This document shows, piece by piece, positions 9,446 to 18,724 of a stretch of 47,951 bases of DNA. The notes beneath the pieces were generated by a model. It was given only the letters and a program-made list of their open reading frames with translations, was not told where the DNA came from and did not search any database. A program made the translations under genes and the position numbers. Each line of letters starts with the position of its first letter. Position 1 is the stretch's first letter. The DNA is from Bryobacterales bacterium (GTDB lineage Bacteria > Acidobacteriota > Terriglobia > Bryobacterales > UBA6623): the NCBI GenBank assembly GCA_028819235.1, contig JAPPMC010000017.1, positions 1 to 47,951 on the forward strand, given 5' to 3'.

Positions 9446-10972
9446 AGTCTCTCTTGGAGCACTCACCTTGAGACGGTCCTCAATTCGCATGGTGCGACAC
9501 CGGCCGGCCGGCCCCTCTACGTTATCGCCGACTGTAGCGCCGAATCTCGATTTCCCAAGGCCCGCGATTCTCGCTGCGGACCTGCGCGGAGCTGGGACAA
9601 GGGGAGAGGGGCAGCATACGATCTGAGCTGTCTTGTCTCCCAACGTGAATGCGAACACGAGGGTGACCTTTGCCGCGTCGGCCGCGACGGCTGCTTCACC
9701 CTAGTGTGGAAAAGGGACGCTGGAGACATGGAGTCCCAGTGAATCCTGATCGACTAAGGGTTGTGGAAGCTCGAAGACTGCCGCATGTCCTTTGGCCCAA
9801 CGGAATCTCCTAGTCGAGGCCGCTCACCTGCACTTCCCATCCTGTATCCGGCGCCCGCCGATGTACTGGATGCTGTTGAAGGGCAGCCACGGGCCTCCTG
9901 GTTCCGCTGGACTCCCGGCCGCGGGTCTCAATCGCAGACGAGGAGTAGATTCTGGAGAGGCTTCTCGTGTGTATGACCGGGCGAGGGCTGGCCCCTGATG
10001 AGTTGCGCTATGAGCATCGTGACACCACCCACGTGGTCCATCGGTCTCTCGGAAGCACGTGGGCAAGCTATCCCACTTCTCCTGAACGAATCTATGGAGA
10101 CGTGCCGGAGAGCCAACCAAGCCGGACTCGACCGCCACGCGAGCGTCGAGGCGCTTACGGGGTACGTTGAAGTGCGGTATCTCGCAGATGATCTGCAACA
10201 TTACAAGCCAGTCCGATGGCGTTGTTGCCAGTCCTCTGGGATCTGGCCCTCGACGCAGGCCAGCATAGGCGATGCCAATTTGCGCTCCCTAGCGGCTTGG
10301 GACCAGCCGACGTAGCGGTCCCGCGGAGCCGTCTTCCGAGCCGGTGCGCCGAAGCCCAATCGGGCCAGCGGGCAGCCGTGGGCGGGGTGCACCAAGTAGC
10401 GGAGGTGGACGCCCGAAGAGACAATTGTGGCGGAGATAGTAATAGCCGTGTACATGCCCGTTCCCCTTGCGGCTACCGTGAGCTCTTGGCGAAGGGCTAT
10501 CAAGAGCAGCGCCCGGGCCCGAATCCGGCTGGGCGGCGGCAGGCCCGGCAAGGGTGGATCGCTGGCCGCCGTGGGCTGCTGCGGGCCGGGGGTGGTTTCG
10601 AACTCTTGTCGGGGCGCCGTGGTGGCCTCGCCACGCGGGAACGGCGACCCATTGCCAGTCCGCAATGGTAAACGTCGACGTGGGCTGGTTCTCACTGCTA
10701 GCGGACGCGCCAAGCGGCTCATGCACGAGCACCAGAAACCGTACGGTCCACTCTTCCTGCCGGAAAGCACCAGTGCCGACAACATCCCACAACCACCGAC
10801 GATCTCAACACTCCAATCGACACTGGGCGGATCGACCTGCGGTGATGAATGTCTCGTTTCGTTGCTGTGGGCGGGTAGGACAAAGACGTGCCGTGACGAA
10901 GCGACAACGACCGTGGCCGAGTGGCGTACCCCAACGACCGAGGGCCGGGCGTCGTTAGCCTCCGTAGTCCGT
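9446..10972. other. Gene-poor region, 1.5 kb
   Basis: No convincing gene was found. Long frames on both strands (for example minus 10201-11037 and plus 10427-11458) overlap each other and give Arg/Pro/Ala-rich translations typical of GC-rich non-coding DNA. The region may be an eroded former gene neighbourhood, but no family could be recognised in any frame. Confidence 0.5.
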
Positions 10973-11380
10973 TTACTCTTCGTCGCATACCGCGCACGCG
11001 CCGGCTTGGCAAGCACGGGCACTCCGCACGAGGGCAACTGCGAGGGTCAGGCTACCGACCGCCGACAGCATAGTCTCTGGCAACGGCTCGAGCCAGCCGG
11101 CGAGGGAAGCCCCCCAGAGCGAGGCCCCCCCTGCAAAGGTGAGGGTCACGGACGCATTCTTGCGAGCCGGGCCCAATGCGAGCATCACCGCGCCGAGAAA
11201 GACGGTCCCGACCCACACGGCCCGCTCGACGCCTTCGGAGAGCGCCAGCGAGGGTGCTGCCACGACGAAGACCGGTGTGAGCGCACAGTGCAAACCACAG
11301 CAGGCCGCAGCACAAGCCGCAAGCCGCGATCCGGAAGCCAGATACGCCCTCGACGGGACGGTCGCGAGAGATTCCATCAC
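10973..11380 (-). CDS. MerC-family four-helix membrane protein
   Basis: The 135-residue product resembles MerC-domain membrane proteins, which have four helices and were first described as mercuric-ion importers. Hydrophobic helices lie at about 20-45, 54-70, 79-97 and 103-119. The signature CCGLHC (27-32) followed by ALTPVFV matches the family's Cys-containing first helix. An additional Cys cluster (ACQAGACAVC, 123-132) ends the protein and could bind metal. Starts GTG 11380 and ATG 11377 are adjacent and equally possible. There is no merR, merA, merT or merP in the window, so the protein is an orphan. Many environmental MerC-domain proteins are not linked to mercury resistance, so a transport role should be treated as open. 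Confidence 0.7.
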   Translation of the reverse strand: MMESLATVPSRAYLASGSRLAACAAACCGLHCALTPVFVVAAPSLALSEGVERAVWVGTVFLGAVMLALGPARKNASVTLTFAGGASLWGASLAGWLEPLPETMLSAVGSLTLAVALVRSARACQAGACAVCDEE

Positions 11381-12453
11381 GGTGTCACGACGATGTGGGA
11401 GCCCGGAGAGCAGGATCTAAAGGCCGAAACCATCATGATAGCCGTGTCTCACGCCTAGGTCACGACGGTTGCCCACGGATTGAGAGGACAACCCTGTCAC
11501 GCGAAGCCGCGCCCCGGCAATCCGAGTGCCTTTCGGAGGAGGTGAAGATCCAAGTGGTCCGGTCGAGGAGGTCCCGACCCTTGGAGAGGATCTGATTGCA
11601 GCTGCCGTTACCCGATTCTCGTGTGGAGCGAACCGTCGATGTGGACAGGGCACCGTATCTGGAGCGCATGGGCATCACCGAATTGGAAGAGACAGGTCCG
11701 AACCCGCACAGGTATGGGGCATCTTCACTCCACGGTCATACCCCGCACTCGAAATGTCCGACCGGAATACACTGTTGTATCGGGTGCTCTCGCGCACTCA
11801 CAGCCTGCGGTCTGACCCGACCGCGAGACAGCAGGTTTGCGTCAGTTCGCGGGATCCTTCTCCTTAAGCACCAGAGCGAATCAGAAAGTCATGCCCGGAA
11901 CCGAAGGCCTGTACCTCGAGCGACTGTAGTCCCCCGACGAACAGCGGTCTGCGCATGTCCTCGACGATCCACTCACTCCAAGTGAAGAGGTGGGGATCGT
12001 CCCATCGATCTCGCCGACCTGCGGGTCGCCTGTGCCCTGCGAGTCCGGGACATCACCTAGTGAGCGTTCAATGCCTGCGTCCGAGTAGCCGACAGCGAAG
12101 AACAGGCAACCTGGGACCAGTCCCACGGGAACGACATGTGGCCGGCAGCGAGGAAGTGCTCTTCAGTCGGACAGCAGGAATGCATCCATAGTTCAGAAGT
12201 CGCGACGTATGGACCAGCTCTGGTATCCATACTTAACCCAATCTGATACATGGGTGCGGCGAGGCGTCCGTGCGGTGACGACGGCCAGCCCGTAGAATGT
12301 AGGCATTGGTCGATCGTGTGGCGCCCCCGAGTCGCCGGTGATTCTGGCCTGCGCGCTCCTGGCGCACTTGGCTGGTCCGCGTCTCTCGGTCCGGCCGCAC
12401 TGACGGCACTGCTAACTACGGCCGCGCACGACAGGCAGTCAGAATCGAGGGCT
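11381..12453. other. Gene-poor region, 1.07 kb
   Basis: This stretch separates merC (minus) from the quinoprotein gene (plus) and must include both promoters. Several short overlapping frames exist, none with recognisable motifs. A minus-strand segment near 11900-12030 reads DPHLFTWSEWIVEDM then PLFVGGLQSLEV in one frame and might be the end of a lost gene. I see no RNA gene. Confidence 0.4.
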
Positions 12454-14355
12454 ATGTCCAAAGGCATCACACGCAGGCAGTTCGGCGGAGCCTTGAGCAC
12501 GGCGATCGCCGTCGGTACAGGCAAGGGTTGCGCCAACGAGTCCAACCAAGCAGGAGAGTGGGCCGGGTGGGGGCAGGACGACGGCGGCACGCGGTACAGC
12601 CCCTTGGACCAAGTTCGCCGGGAAAACGTCGACCAGCTCGAGCTTGCTTGGACACACCGCTGCGGGGAGATCAGCGATGGGTCTCGGAATCCGACCCGCA
12701 CAGCCTACGAGTGCACTCCTCTCATGGCGGACGAAACCCTCTTCGTGACGACTCCGTTCAATCGCGTGCTGGCGCTCGATCCTGAGACAGGTGTGGAGCG
12801 GTGGGCATTCGATCCGGGGCTCGATCTCAGCCGCCGATACAACCTCTGGGCCAACCGGGGAGTCTCCCTCTGGAAGCATGGGACGGATCTCCGCATCCTC
12901 CACGGCACGCTGGACGGCCGCCTGATATCGCTCGACGCTCGGACTGGCACACCGTCCGCAGGATTCGGAACAAACGGATCAGTGGACGTGGGCGTCCGCC
13001 TGACGTCGCCGCCAGCTGTCGTAGGCAACTTGGCCGTCATAGGGGGGAACGCTCCCACACTCCGCGCATTTGACGTGCGGACAGGCAGGCTCGCCTGGAC
13101 CCGCCATAAGGTTCCGGCCGATGACGAGGCCGCGCGCAGCACTTGGGCCGGCGACTCGTGGAGATCTCGGCGAGGAGGCGTGGCATGGCCTCCCTTGAGC
13201 GTCGACGGGGACCGGGGACTGCTCTTCGTGCCTACAGACTCGCCGACGTACGACTACTACGGCGGCGACAGGGCCGGTGACAACTTGTACTCGAATTGCG
13301 TCCTCGCGCTCGACGCCTGGACCGGGGAGTACCGCTGGCACTTCCAAGCCACACATCACGACATCTGGGACTACGACCTGTGCGCGCAGCCTGTGCTGTG
13401 CGATATCCGGCGCGGCGAAGAAGAGATTCCGGCGGTCGTGCAGAGCAGCAAGCAAGGGTTCCTCTATGTATTGCACCGCGAGACCGGGACGCCGCTGTTC
13501 CCGGTCGAGGAGCGAGCAGTTCCCCAGGCCTGTGCGCCGGGCGAGCGTCCGGCTGCCACTCAGCCATTCCCGACACGTCCGGCTCCATTCGTGCGGCAGT
13601 CGATGGAGATGGACGAGTTGTCGACGGTGACTCCCCAGCACAACGCGTGGGCTCGGCAGCTTGCCGGGCGTTACGAGATCGCGCCCCTATTCCATCCCGG
13701 TACTGTGCGGGGCGTGATCGTGTTCCCCTGCAATCAAGGTGGCGGCGAGTGGGGAGGGGGATGTTTCGAACCCGCGTCTGGCAGGTTCTTCATCAACGGG
13801 ACGAACCTCGCGGACATCATCGTGATGCAAGCGAGGAAATCTAGCGGTGGAAGCCCGGCGACTGGCAGGGAGGTTGTCACGAGCGAGGGCATGAAAGCTT
13901 CGGTCACCTATCGACGCAAGGCAATTGACGTAAGGCAGAACAAGTTCTGGCATCCCGAGACGCTCTGGCCCTGCCAGCAGCCACCGTGGGGCGTGCTCAG
14001 CGCCATTGACCTGGCGACCGGCGAGTACGACTGGCAGGTGCCGCTGGGCGAAGTGCCGGAACTGACGGCAAGAGGCGTGCCTGTCACGGGAACAATCAAC
14101 ATGGGCGGTCCGATTGTCACCAAGGGAGGACTGGTCTTCATCGGCGGCAGCAATGACCGCCGGTTTCGGGCATTCAACGCGGCAACCGGGGAAATCCTGT
14201 GGGAGGCCCAACTGGAGGGCAGCGGCCACGCCAACCCGATGACGTACCTTGGGCCGCGATCAGGCCGCCAGTTTGTGGTTATCGCTGCGGGGGGCGGGAA
14301 CAAGCTCAGCCATCGGTTCACCGACGCACTGCAGGCTTTTGCCCTGCCCGCGTGA
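12454..14355 (+). CDS. PQQ-dependent dehydrogenase, membrane glucose-dehydrogenase type
   Basis: The 633-residue protein is a quinoprotein dehydrogenase of the family that includes the propeller domain of membrane-bound glucose dehydrogenase. It would oxidise sugars or alcohols in the periplasm using PQQ and pass electrons to the respiratory chain. The N-terminus has a twin-arginine motif (TRRQFGG, 6-12) followed by a short hydrophobic stretch; C26 could be lipid-anchored, but the lipobox is poor. The mature start GEWAGWGQDDGGTRYSPL is typical. HHDIWDYDL at 301-309 matches the motif holding the catalytic Asp in E. coli Gcd. Propeller repeats continue to the C-terminus. It lacks Gcd's N-terminal membrane domain. 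ATG 12454 replaces a longer frame starting at 12250. No PQQ biosynthesis genes are present here. Confidence 0.88.
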   Translation: MSKGITRRQFGGALSTAIAVGTGKGCANESNQAGEWAGWGQDDGGTRYSPLDQVRRENVDQLELAWTHRCGEISDGSRNPTRTAYECTPLMADETLFVTTPFNRVLALDPETGVERWAFDPGLDLSRRYNLWANRGVSLWKHGTDLRILHGTLDGRLISLDARTGTPSAGFGTNGSVDVGVRLTSPPAVVGNLAVIGGNAPTLRAFDVRTGRLAWTRHKVPADDEAARSTWAGDSWRSRRGGVAWPPLSVDGDRGLLFVPTDSPTYDYYGGDRAGDNLYSNCVLALDAWTGEYRWHFQATHHDIWDYDLCAQPVLCDIRRGEEEIPAVVQSSKQGFLYVLHRETGTPLFPVEERAVPQACAPGERPAATQPFPTRPAPFVRQSMEMDELSTVTPQHNAWARQLAGRYEIAPLFHPGTVRGVIVFPCNQGGGEWGGGCFEPASGRFFINGTNLADIIVMQARKSSGGSPATGREVVTSEGMKASVTYRRKAIDVRQNKFWHPETLWPCQQPPWGVLSAIDLATGEYDWQVPLGEVPELTARGVPVTGTINMGGPIVTKGGLVFIGGSNDRRFRAFNAATGEILWEAQLEGSGHANPMTYLGPRSGRQFVVIAAGGGNKLSHRFTDALQAFALPA

Positions 14356-14366
14356 CGGGGTAACCT

Positions 14367-14699
14367 TCATGCGGCAGCAGAGGCGCCCGCGGTCTTCGCC
14401 TTCTTGGGCGGCTTGGCCGCCTTTGGAACCTTGTCCTTTCCGGTCGCAGGCGTACCGGAGTCCTTCGCGTCGGCTGCCTCCTTGGGCACTCTTGGCTTCT
14501 TGCCGGCCTTGCCGTAATCGGTGACATACCATCCGGTGCCCTTGAACTGGATCGCCGGAGCGGCGAGCAGTTTCTTGACGGAGCCGCCGCACCCGGAGCT
14601 TCCGTCGGCACTGTGCTCGGTGATGATGGGATCTGAGAACTTCTGGATCACCTCGAAGCGCTCGCCGCACTTGAGGCACTCGTACTCGTATAGGGGCAT
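14367..14699 (-). CDS. FmdB-type zinc-ribbon protein
   Basis: The 110-residue protein begins MPLYEYECLKCGERFEV, the hallmark of the FmdB/putative regulatory zinc-ribbon family. The first knuckle is C8-x-x-C11. The family's second knuckle (usually CPxCG) here reads SSGCGGS at 34-40, so only C37 is present and one ligand appears to be replaced by serine. The conserved block PAIQFKGTGWYVTDYG (48-63) follows, then a Lys/Ala/Pro-rich tail to residue 110. ATG 14699 is chosen because the protein must start at MPLYEYEC; longer frames are artefacts. It is convergent with the quinoprotein gene, with 11 bases between stops. The biochemical role of this family is not established. Confidence 0.85.
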   Translation of the reverse strand: MPLYEYECLKCGERFEVIQKFSDPIITEHSADGSSGCGGSVKKLLAAPAIQFKGTGWYVTDYGKAGKKPRVPKEAADAKDSGTPATGKDKVPKAAKPPKKAKTAGASAAA

Positions 14700-14923
14700 G
14701 GCCAAAACCGCCCGGGCAAGTGGCCGAAAGGCCATTCCGGCGTCAAGAGCCATCTTAGCGCAGCGACCCTCACCCAATTGCGCAACTGCCGCCGATCGGC
14801 CCGCCGAACCCCCACCGGGAACTGTCGGCCGTGGAGAAGCTACGGCCGCGGCGCAACCAAACAATCGTGCAGTATCGTCTAATCGATAGAGTCCTGCTCT
14901 AGGAGGACGTGAGAGGAGCTGCT

Positions 14924-15724
14924 ATGAAATCTGTTTCTTTGCTGCTTGCCGTTTCAATGGCCGCCTTGGCTGCCGCGCAAGACGACGCCACGACTGGGCA
15001 GGCAGGCACAGAGATTGCCCTTCAGAACGAGGGGCCGACGCTGACGGTCCCCGCGGGGACCCGTGTCCCACTCGTGATGGTGAACAGCGTCAGCTCGAAG
15101 CACTCGCAGCAGGGAGACCCGGTCTACCTGCAGTCCGTCTACCCGGTGGTAGTCGACGGTCGGATCATGATCCCCTCGGGAACGCACGTGTCCGGAATAG
15201 TCACGCGGGCCAAGCGCCCGGGCCGCATCAAGGGCCGGGGGACACTCAACATCGAGATTCAGGAATTGATCCTGCCCAACGGGATCGTGCGCGATCTGTC
15301 GGGTCGGCCAGGAGTGCTCGATGGGCGTTCGCCGGACAACTTCGACCGCGAGACGGGCACGGTGAAGTCTCCCGGAACCAAGGGTGAAGATGCCGAGAAA
15401 GTCGTCAGGGGAACGGTGACCGGAGCTACGATCGGGACGATCGCAGGTTCGGCAGCCGGCCGAGGAGGCAAGGGACTAGGGATCGGCTCCGCGGCCGGGG
15501 CCGCCGCTGGCTTGGCTGGAGTGTTGCTCACTAGGGGACCGGACGCGATGCTGGAGCGCGGAACGCACCTCGAGATGATCCTCGAGCTCGATCTGCACTT
15601 CACCGAGGAAGACCTTGCAGGCCAAGGCCAGAATGTCCAACCTCAGTCGGTCGGCCGCGGACCGGATCCCAACCGCAATCGTCAGCAGAATCGGGGGATC
15701 GGGGTTGGAAGGTTCCCCCTATAG
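14924..15724 (+). CDS. Secreted hypothetical protein with glycine-rich segment
   Basis: The 266-residue product has a signal peptide (about 1-19, cleaved after AAA in LAAAQDD). The middle part (GTRVPLVMVNSVSS, GDPVYLQSVYPVVVDGR, IPSGTHVSGIVTRAKR) resembles the beta-rich C-terminal region of TrbI/VirB10-like and related envelope proteins often seen as hypothetical proteins in Acidobacteriota. Residues about 167-215 form a Gly/Ala-rich, glycine-zipper-like stretch that may insert into a membrane. LEMILELDLHF follows, and the tail is Gln/Asn/Arg-rich. A GAGGAG ribosome binding site lies 5' of ATG 14924. It is not linked to a secretion operon. I cannot assign a function; envelope localisation is the most that can be inferred. 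Confidence 0.7.
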   Translation: MKSVSLLLAVSMAALAAAQDDATTGQAGTEIALQNEGPTLTVPAGTRVPLVMVNSVSSKHSQQGDPVYLQSVYPVVVDGRIMIPSGTHVSGIVTRAKRPGRIKGRGTLNIEIQELILPNGIVRDLSGRPGVLDGRSPDNFDRETGTVKSPGTKGEDAEKVVRGTVTGATIGTIAGSAAGRGGKGLGIGSAAGAAAGLAGVLLTRGPDAMLERGTHLEMILELDLHFTEEDLAGQGQNVQPQSVGRGPDPNRNRQQNRGIGVGRFPL

Positions 15725-15893
15725 CTGCCGCCGGGCAAGTCTAAGTCGTCGCGCCGCCGGGACGGGGAGCTAACCGCCAAGCTGCATTCCTGCTGATCTA
15801 TCGCGGCTCGGGACAGACATCCCACGAGGGCAGTCCTACAGCGACCGCACTCGACTGGCGGCCTCGCGTCCGATCGTCCCTTGCTGAGACGGA

Positions 15894-16490
15894 TCAGGCA
15901 GGGAGGGATGGGGCATCGGCGGTGCCATTGCCGCCGGACTCCGTGTCCATGAAGTGGTAGCAAACCATGTGGCAGACGACGAAGTGGGCGTCTTCAACCC
16001 GGCCCATGTGGCCGTCTGGAACATGCACGCTCAGGTCGACCATCGGGCGCAGCCGTCCGCCGTTGAAACCGCTCAAGCCTACCGAGAAGCAACCGATCGA
16101 GTTGCCGTAGTCGATGGCCTGGATGACATTCTCGGAGTCTCCGCTGCCGCTGATTCCCATCACCACGTCGCCGGGCCGAGCGAAGTTCTTGAGGTGCTCG
16201 ACAAATACGCTCTCGTAGCCGACGTCGTTGGAGTAGGCCGTCAGAGTCGGAATCTGCTCCGCGAGCGACAGAATCTTGAAGCGCTGACTACGACCGAAGC
16301 TGGCCCCTTTGACCATGTCGCAGGCAAAGTGGTTGGCGGTAGCAGCGCTTCCCCCGTTCCCGAACACGAAGATCTGCCGATCCTCCGCGCGAGCCTTGCG
16401 AAAGACGTCGATCAGGTCCTCGACGGCTTCCAAGCTGATCTTGTCCAGAGCGGTGTGTAGCCGCCTCTTGTAGTCAATTGCGAACCCCAT
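15894..16490 (-). CDS. SIS-domain phosphosugar isomerase, GmhA-like
   Basis: The 198-residue protein is a single SIS domain close to sedoheptulose-7-phosphate isomerase (GmhA) and related enzymes. GNGGSAATANHFACD (44-58) is the phosphate-binding loop followed by the helix that carries active-site residues in GmhA. GISGSGDSENV (112-122) is the second phosphosugar loop. E166 and H169 in RVEDAHF and H174 correspond to the catalytic Glu/His region near the C-terminus. It would isomerise a phosphorylated ketose and aldose in the cytoplasm. It is the last member of a minus-strand cluster and lies 212 bases behind the PfkB kinase, so it may have its own promoter. ATG 16490 is preferred over a TTG seven codons upstream. 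Heptose chemistry is inferred from similarity and from the kinase neighbour. Confidence 0.85.
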   Translation of the reverse strand: MGFAIDYKRRLHTALDKISLEAVEDLIDVFRKARAEDRQIFVFGNGGSAATANHFACDMVKGASFGRSQRFKILSLAEQIPTLTAYSNDVGYESVFVEHLKNFARPGDVVMGISGSGDSENVIQAIDYGNSIGCFSVGLSGFNGGRLRPMVDLSVHVPDGHMGRVEDAHFVVCHMVCYHFMDTESGGNGTADAPSLPA

Positions 16491-16702
16491 AGTCCTAGCC
16501 AGGTCTCCCAAGCGCGGGGCCCGTCACCCCGCCAAGCCTACCCGATTATCCCTGAACCGTCACACCTAACGCTCGGTGAGTTGGAACTGTTAGAGCAAGA
16601 ATGTCCGCGGAGGGTTACACGATGGCGGCTCAGCGAACCCTCGACACGCCGTCTCCGTGCACCAGCGCCGCAAGCAGCGCTCGTCGGCTCGCGCGGCACC
16701 GA

Positions 16703-17704
16703 CTACGCCTGACCACCCCAGTCGGCAGTCTCGGCGGCCGCAAGGACTTCGGAAGAATCCGCCGTACCTGTCCCGCGCTTGCCCACCGTAACGGATGCCA
16801 CGAGCATCCCAAACTGCAACGCCGCATCTGGGCCGGCCCCTGCAGCAAGAGCCAGCGCCATTCCCGCTGTCAGGCTGTCCCCGGCTCCGCATACATCCAC
16901 GACCTGCTTGGCCGGCGCAGGGGGAAGCAAGTGGCTGACGCCGCCTTCAACGAGCCACGCGCCCCGACTTCCCGCGGTGACGACCAGAACGGGCCCTCCG
17001 ATCAGCCCCTGCAGCCGACCATAGTCCACATCTCCGAATGCCCGCTGGCTTCCGGCGGCAGCCTCTTCCTCGTTGGGAGTCATGGTGCAGTTCCGGAAAA
17101 GTTCCACTCGGCTCCGGGAATCACCTAGGAACTTGGTGGCTCGATGGCTGCCCGCCGCCCGGCAGATCTCGTCGCGGACCTCGGAAGTGATGCTTCCCCC
17201 TTCCGGAGTCTCGGCCTGATCCGCCACGATCACGGCGTCATAAGACTCCACCAGCGCTGAGAATCGATCAATCAACCGCCGCTGCAGGCTCTCCGGCAGC
17301 GCCGTCGTGTTGACAAAGTCGACACGCGGTTCGTCCTCTTGACCCGATGCGGCGTTAATCAGCTTGGTGTACGTGAATGTGACCACGCGTCGGTCCGCGA
17401 TCAACTGGCCGGCGTCGATGCCCCGACAGGCCAGTGCAGCCTGGAGGTCATGGCCGGCTCCGCCAGTTCCGACCGTTCCCAAGACGGTGACCTGCCCAAC
17501 GCCCAAGGCACACAGATTCGACGCCACCGTGCCACCCGCACCCGGCGTACACTTGGAGGCGACCACCGCGCGGCGGGGAATCCCAGTCTCCCTAGAAGGC
17601 TCAGACAGTTCGGGGTCATACCAGCACCAGCGATCCAGGCAGATGTCGCCGACTACCAGCACACGGATGCCGACCGCCGCGTCCAGCACGCCCTCGGGCG
17701 TCAT
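16703..17704 (-). CDS. PfkB/ribokinase-family sugar kinase (HldE kinase-domain-like)
   Basis: The 333-residue protein is a PfkB carbohydrate kinase. Residues 14-24 read VLVVGDICLDR, the start strand seen in the kinase domain of HldE/RfaE. GAGGTVASN at 55-63 is the substrate-binding GG motif. TPNEEEA lies mid-chain, and DVCGAGDSLTAG at 270-281 is the anion hole with D276 as catalytic base. It should phosphorylate a sugar phosphate, most likely the product of a GmhA-type isomerase, although HldE's nucleotidyltransferase half is missing and is not found elsewhere in the window. The start ATG 17704 overlaps the stop of the upstream gene (ATGA), so translation is probably coupled. The frame is intact and of normal length. 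Confidence 0.85.
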   Translation of the reverse strand: MTPEGVLDAAVGIRVLVVGDICLDRWCWYDPELSEPSRETGIPRRAVVASKCTPGAGGTVASNLCALGVGQVTVLGTVGTGGAGHDLQAALACRGIDAGQLIADRRVVTFTYTKLINAASGQEDEPRVDFVNTTALPESLQRRLIDRFSALVESYDAVIVADQAETPEGGSITSEVRDEICRAAGSHRATKFLGDSRSRVELFRNCTMTPNEEEAAAGSQRAFGDVDYGRLQGLIGGPVLVVTAGSRGAWLVEGGVSHLLPPAPAKQVVDVCGAGDSLTAGMALALAAGAGPDAALQFGMLVASVTVGKRGTGTADSSEVLAAAETADWGGQA

Positions 17705-18687
17705 CGACCGGCGCCCGAACTGAGCGCCAACACCTCCTTGCGCAGGGCCGGCACGGTGATCCGGTGGTCACCGCGGAGATACAGGCTGCGGCCGCCATCG
17801 GCGACTGTGCGGACGAGTATGGTTTTGTGCGGCCTGAAATAGTATCCGGGATCGGACTTGGGCAGCTCGCTGTGGATGTCGCCCTGAATTGGAACCAAGT
17901 CAAGGACCGCGGTGGTGAAGTCCGCGATGCGCCGCCCTTCCTGACGAGCGACGTTTCGAGCCATCGCCAGCGCCTTTAAGTACACCTCTGGGCCCATGAT
18001 CGCGGAGCCGAGGCTGACCATAATCCCACCTTCCAACGACTCGACCGACTTGGTGTAGACCAAGAAGTCCCGGTAGCTGGCTTGGCCGTAGGCGCCGCCG
18101 TCGCAGTTCGGGTGCTCGTGTGTGATGTCATATCCGATCCCAACGTGGACGGTCACGGGAATCCCTAGCTCGTAAGCGACCGCCAAGATGCTCACGTCGC
18201 GATGGGGCAGACGCTCTTGAAGGGTCAGGCGGCCGAAGTTCTCGCCAAGGCCCAAGCCGAGGCGGGCGGCGTCCACTGCCCACTCGTTGAGGATCCCGGT
18301 CTGGTCCCAAAGGCCGAACTCGCCGGTCCGGATGTATCGCGCCACGCTCTCTGTTGTGGCGCCGATGCGGGCCAACTCAAAGTCGTGGATCGCGCCGGCG
18401 CCGTTCATCGCCACGTGCGTGAACGCGCCGCGCCGCAGGAGGTCGATGACCTGCCGTGAGACGCCGGACTTGATCACGTGCGCGCCCATCATCAAGATCC
18501 GCGCCTCGGGACCACCCGTTACCAGATGCTCAGCGACGGTCCGCAAGGAATCGCGCAGTTTCCGATCCGGCTGGCCTACCTGTTCCTCCAGGGCCAGCAA
18601 GTAGCCGAGGTCCATGTCGTGGTCTCGTTCAAGGAGCGGCTTGACAACCAACCTTGAGCGGTCAAATGCGGGGTACTTCGATTGCAT
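17701..18687 (-). CDS. Deoxyhypusine synthase-like protein of a sugar cluster
   Basis: The 328-residue protein has no well-known name. Its pattern is reminiscent of the deoxyhypusine synthase fold: GAHVIKSGVSR (68-78) resembles the SGxRE stretch, MNGAGAIHDFELARIG (94-109) the TTAGGxEEDLIK stretch, GIPVTVHVGIGYDI (175-188) the IPVFCPALTDG stretch, and EGGIMVSLGSAIMGP (219-233) the later glycine-rich NAD loop. An insertion THEHPNCDGGAYGQASY (189-205) with His, Cys and Asp could bind metal. True eIF5A modification is unlikely in a bacterium in this setting. The gene lies 37 bases after the HAD gene and overlaps the PfkB gene by 4 bases, so it very likely acts on the same sugar or nucleotide-sugar intermediate. 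The fold assignment is inference from motifs only. Confidence 0.6.
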   Translation of the reverse strand: MQSKYPAFDRSRLVVKPLLERDHDMDLGYLLALEEQVGQPDRKLRDSLRTVAEHLVTGGPEARILMMGAHVIKSGVSRQVIDLLRRGAFTHVAMNGAGAIHDFELARIGATTESVARYIRTGEFGLWDQTGILNEWAVDAARLGLGLGENFGRLTLQERLPHRDVSILAVAYELGIPVTVHVGIGYDITHEHPNCDGGAYGQASYRDFLVYTKSVESLEGGIMVSLGSAIMGPEVYLKALAMARNVARQEGRRIADFTTAVLDLVPIQGDIHSELPKSDPGYYFRPHKTILVRTVADGGRSLYLRGDHRITVPALRKEVLALSSGAGR

Positions 18688-18724
18688 TCCTGCGATCCTC
18701 GCGACGCTGGCCGAGTGGCCGGAT

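Noticed and set aside
10590..10625. TTCGAA-containing segment resembling a tRNA T-loop
   Set aside because: The flanking bases cannot form the T-stem or an acceptor stem.
10201..11037. Minus-strand open frame of 278 codons after merC
   Set aside because: It is Pro/Arg-rich, overlaps the end of merC and shows no domain; probably non-coding.
10427..11458. Plus-strand open frame of 343 codons
   Set aside because: It overlaps the MerC gene on the other strand and has an Arg/Gly/Thr-rich composition with no motif; it is typical of GC-rich spurious frames.
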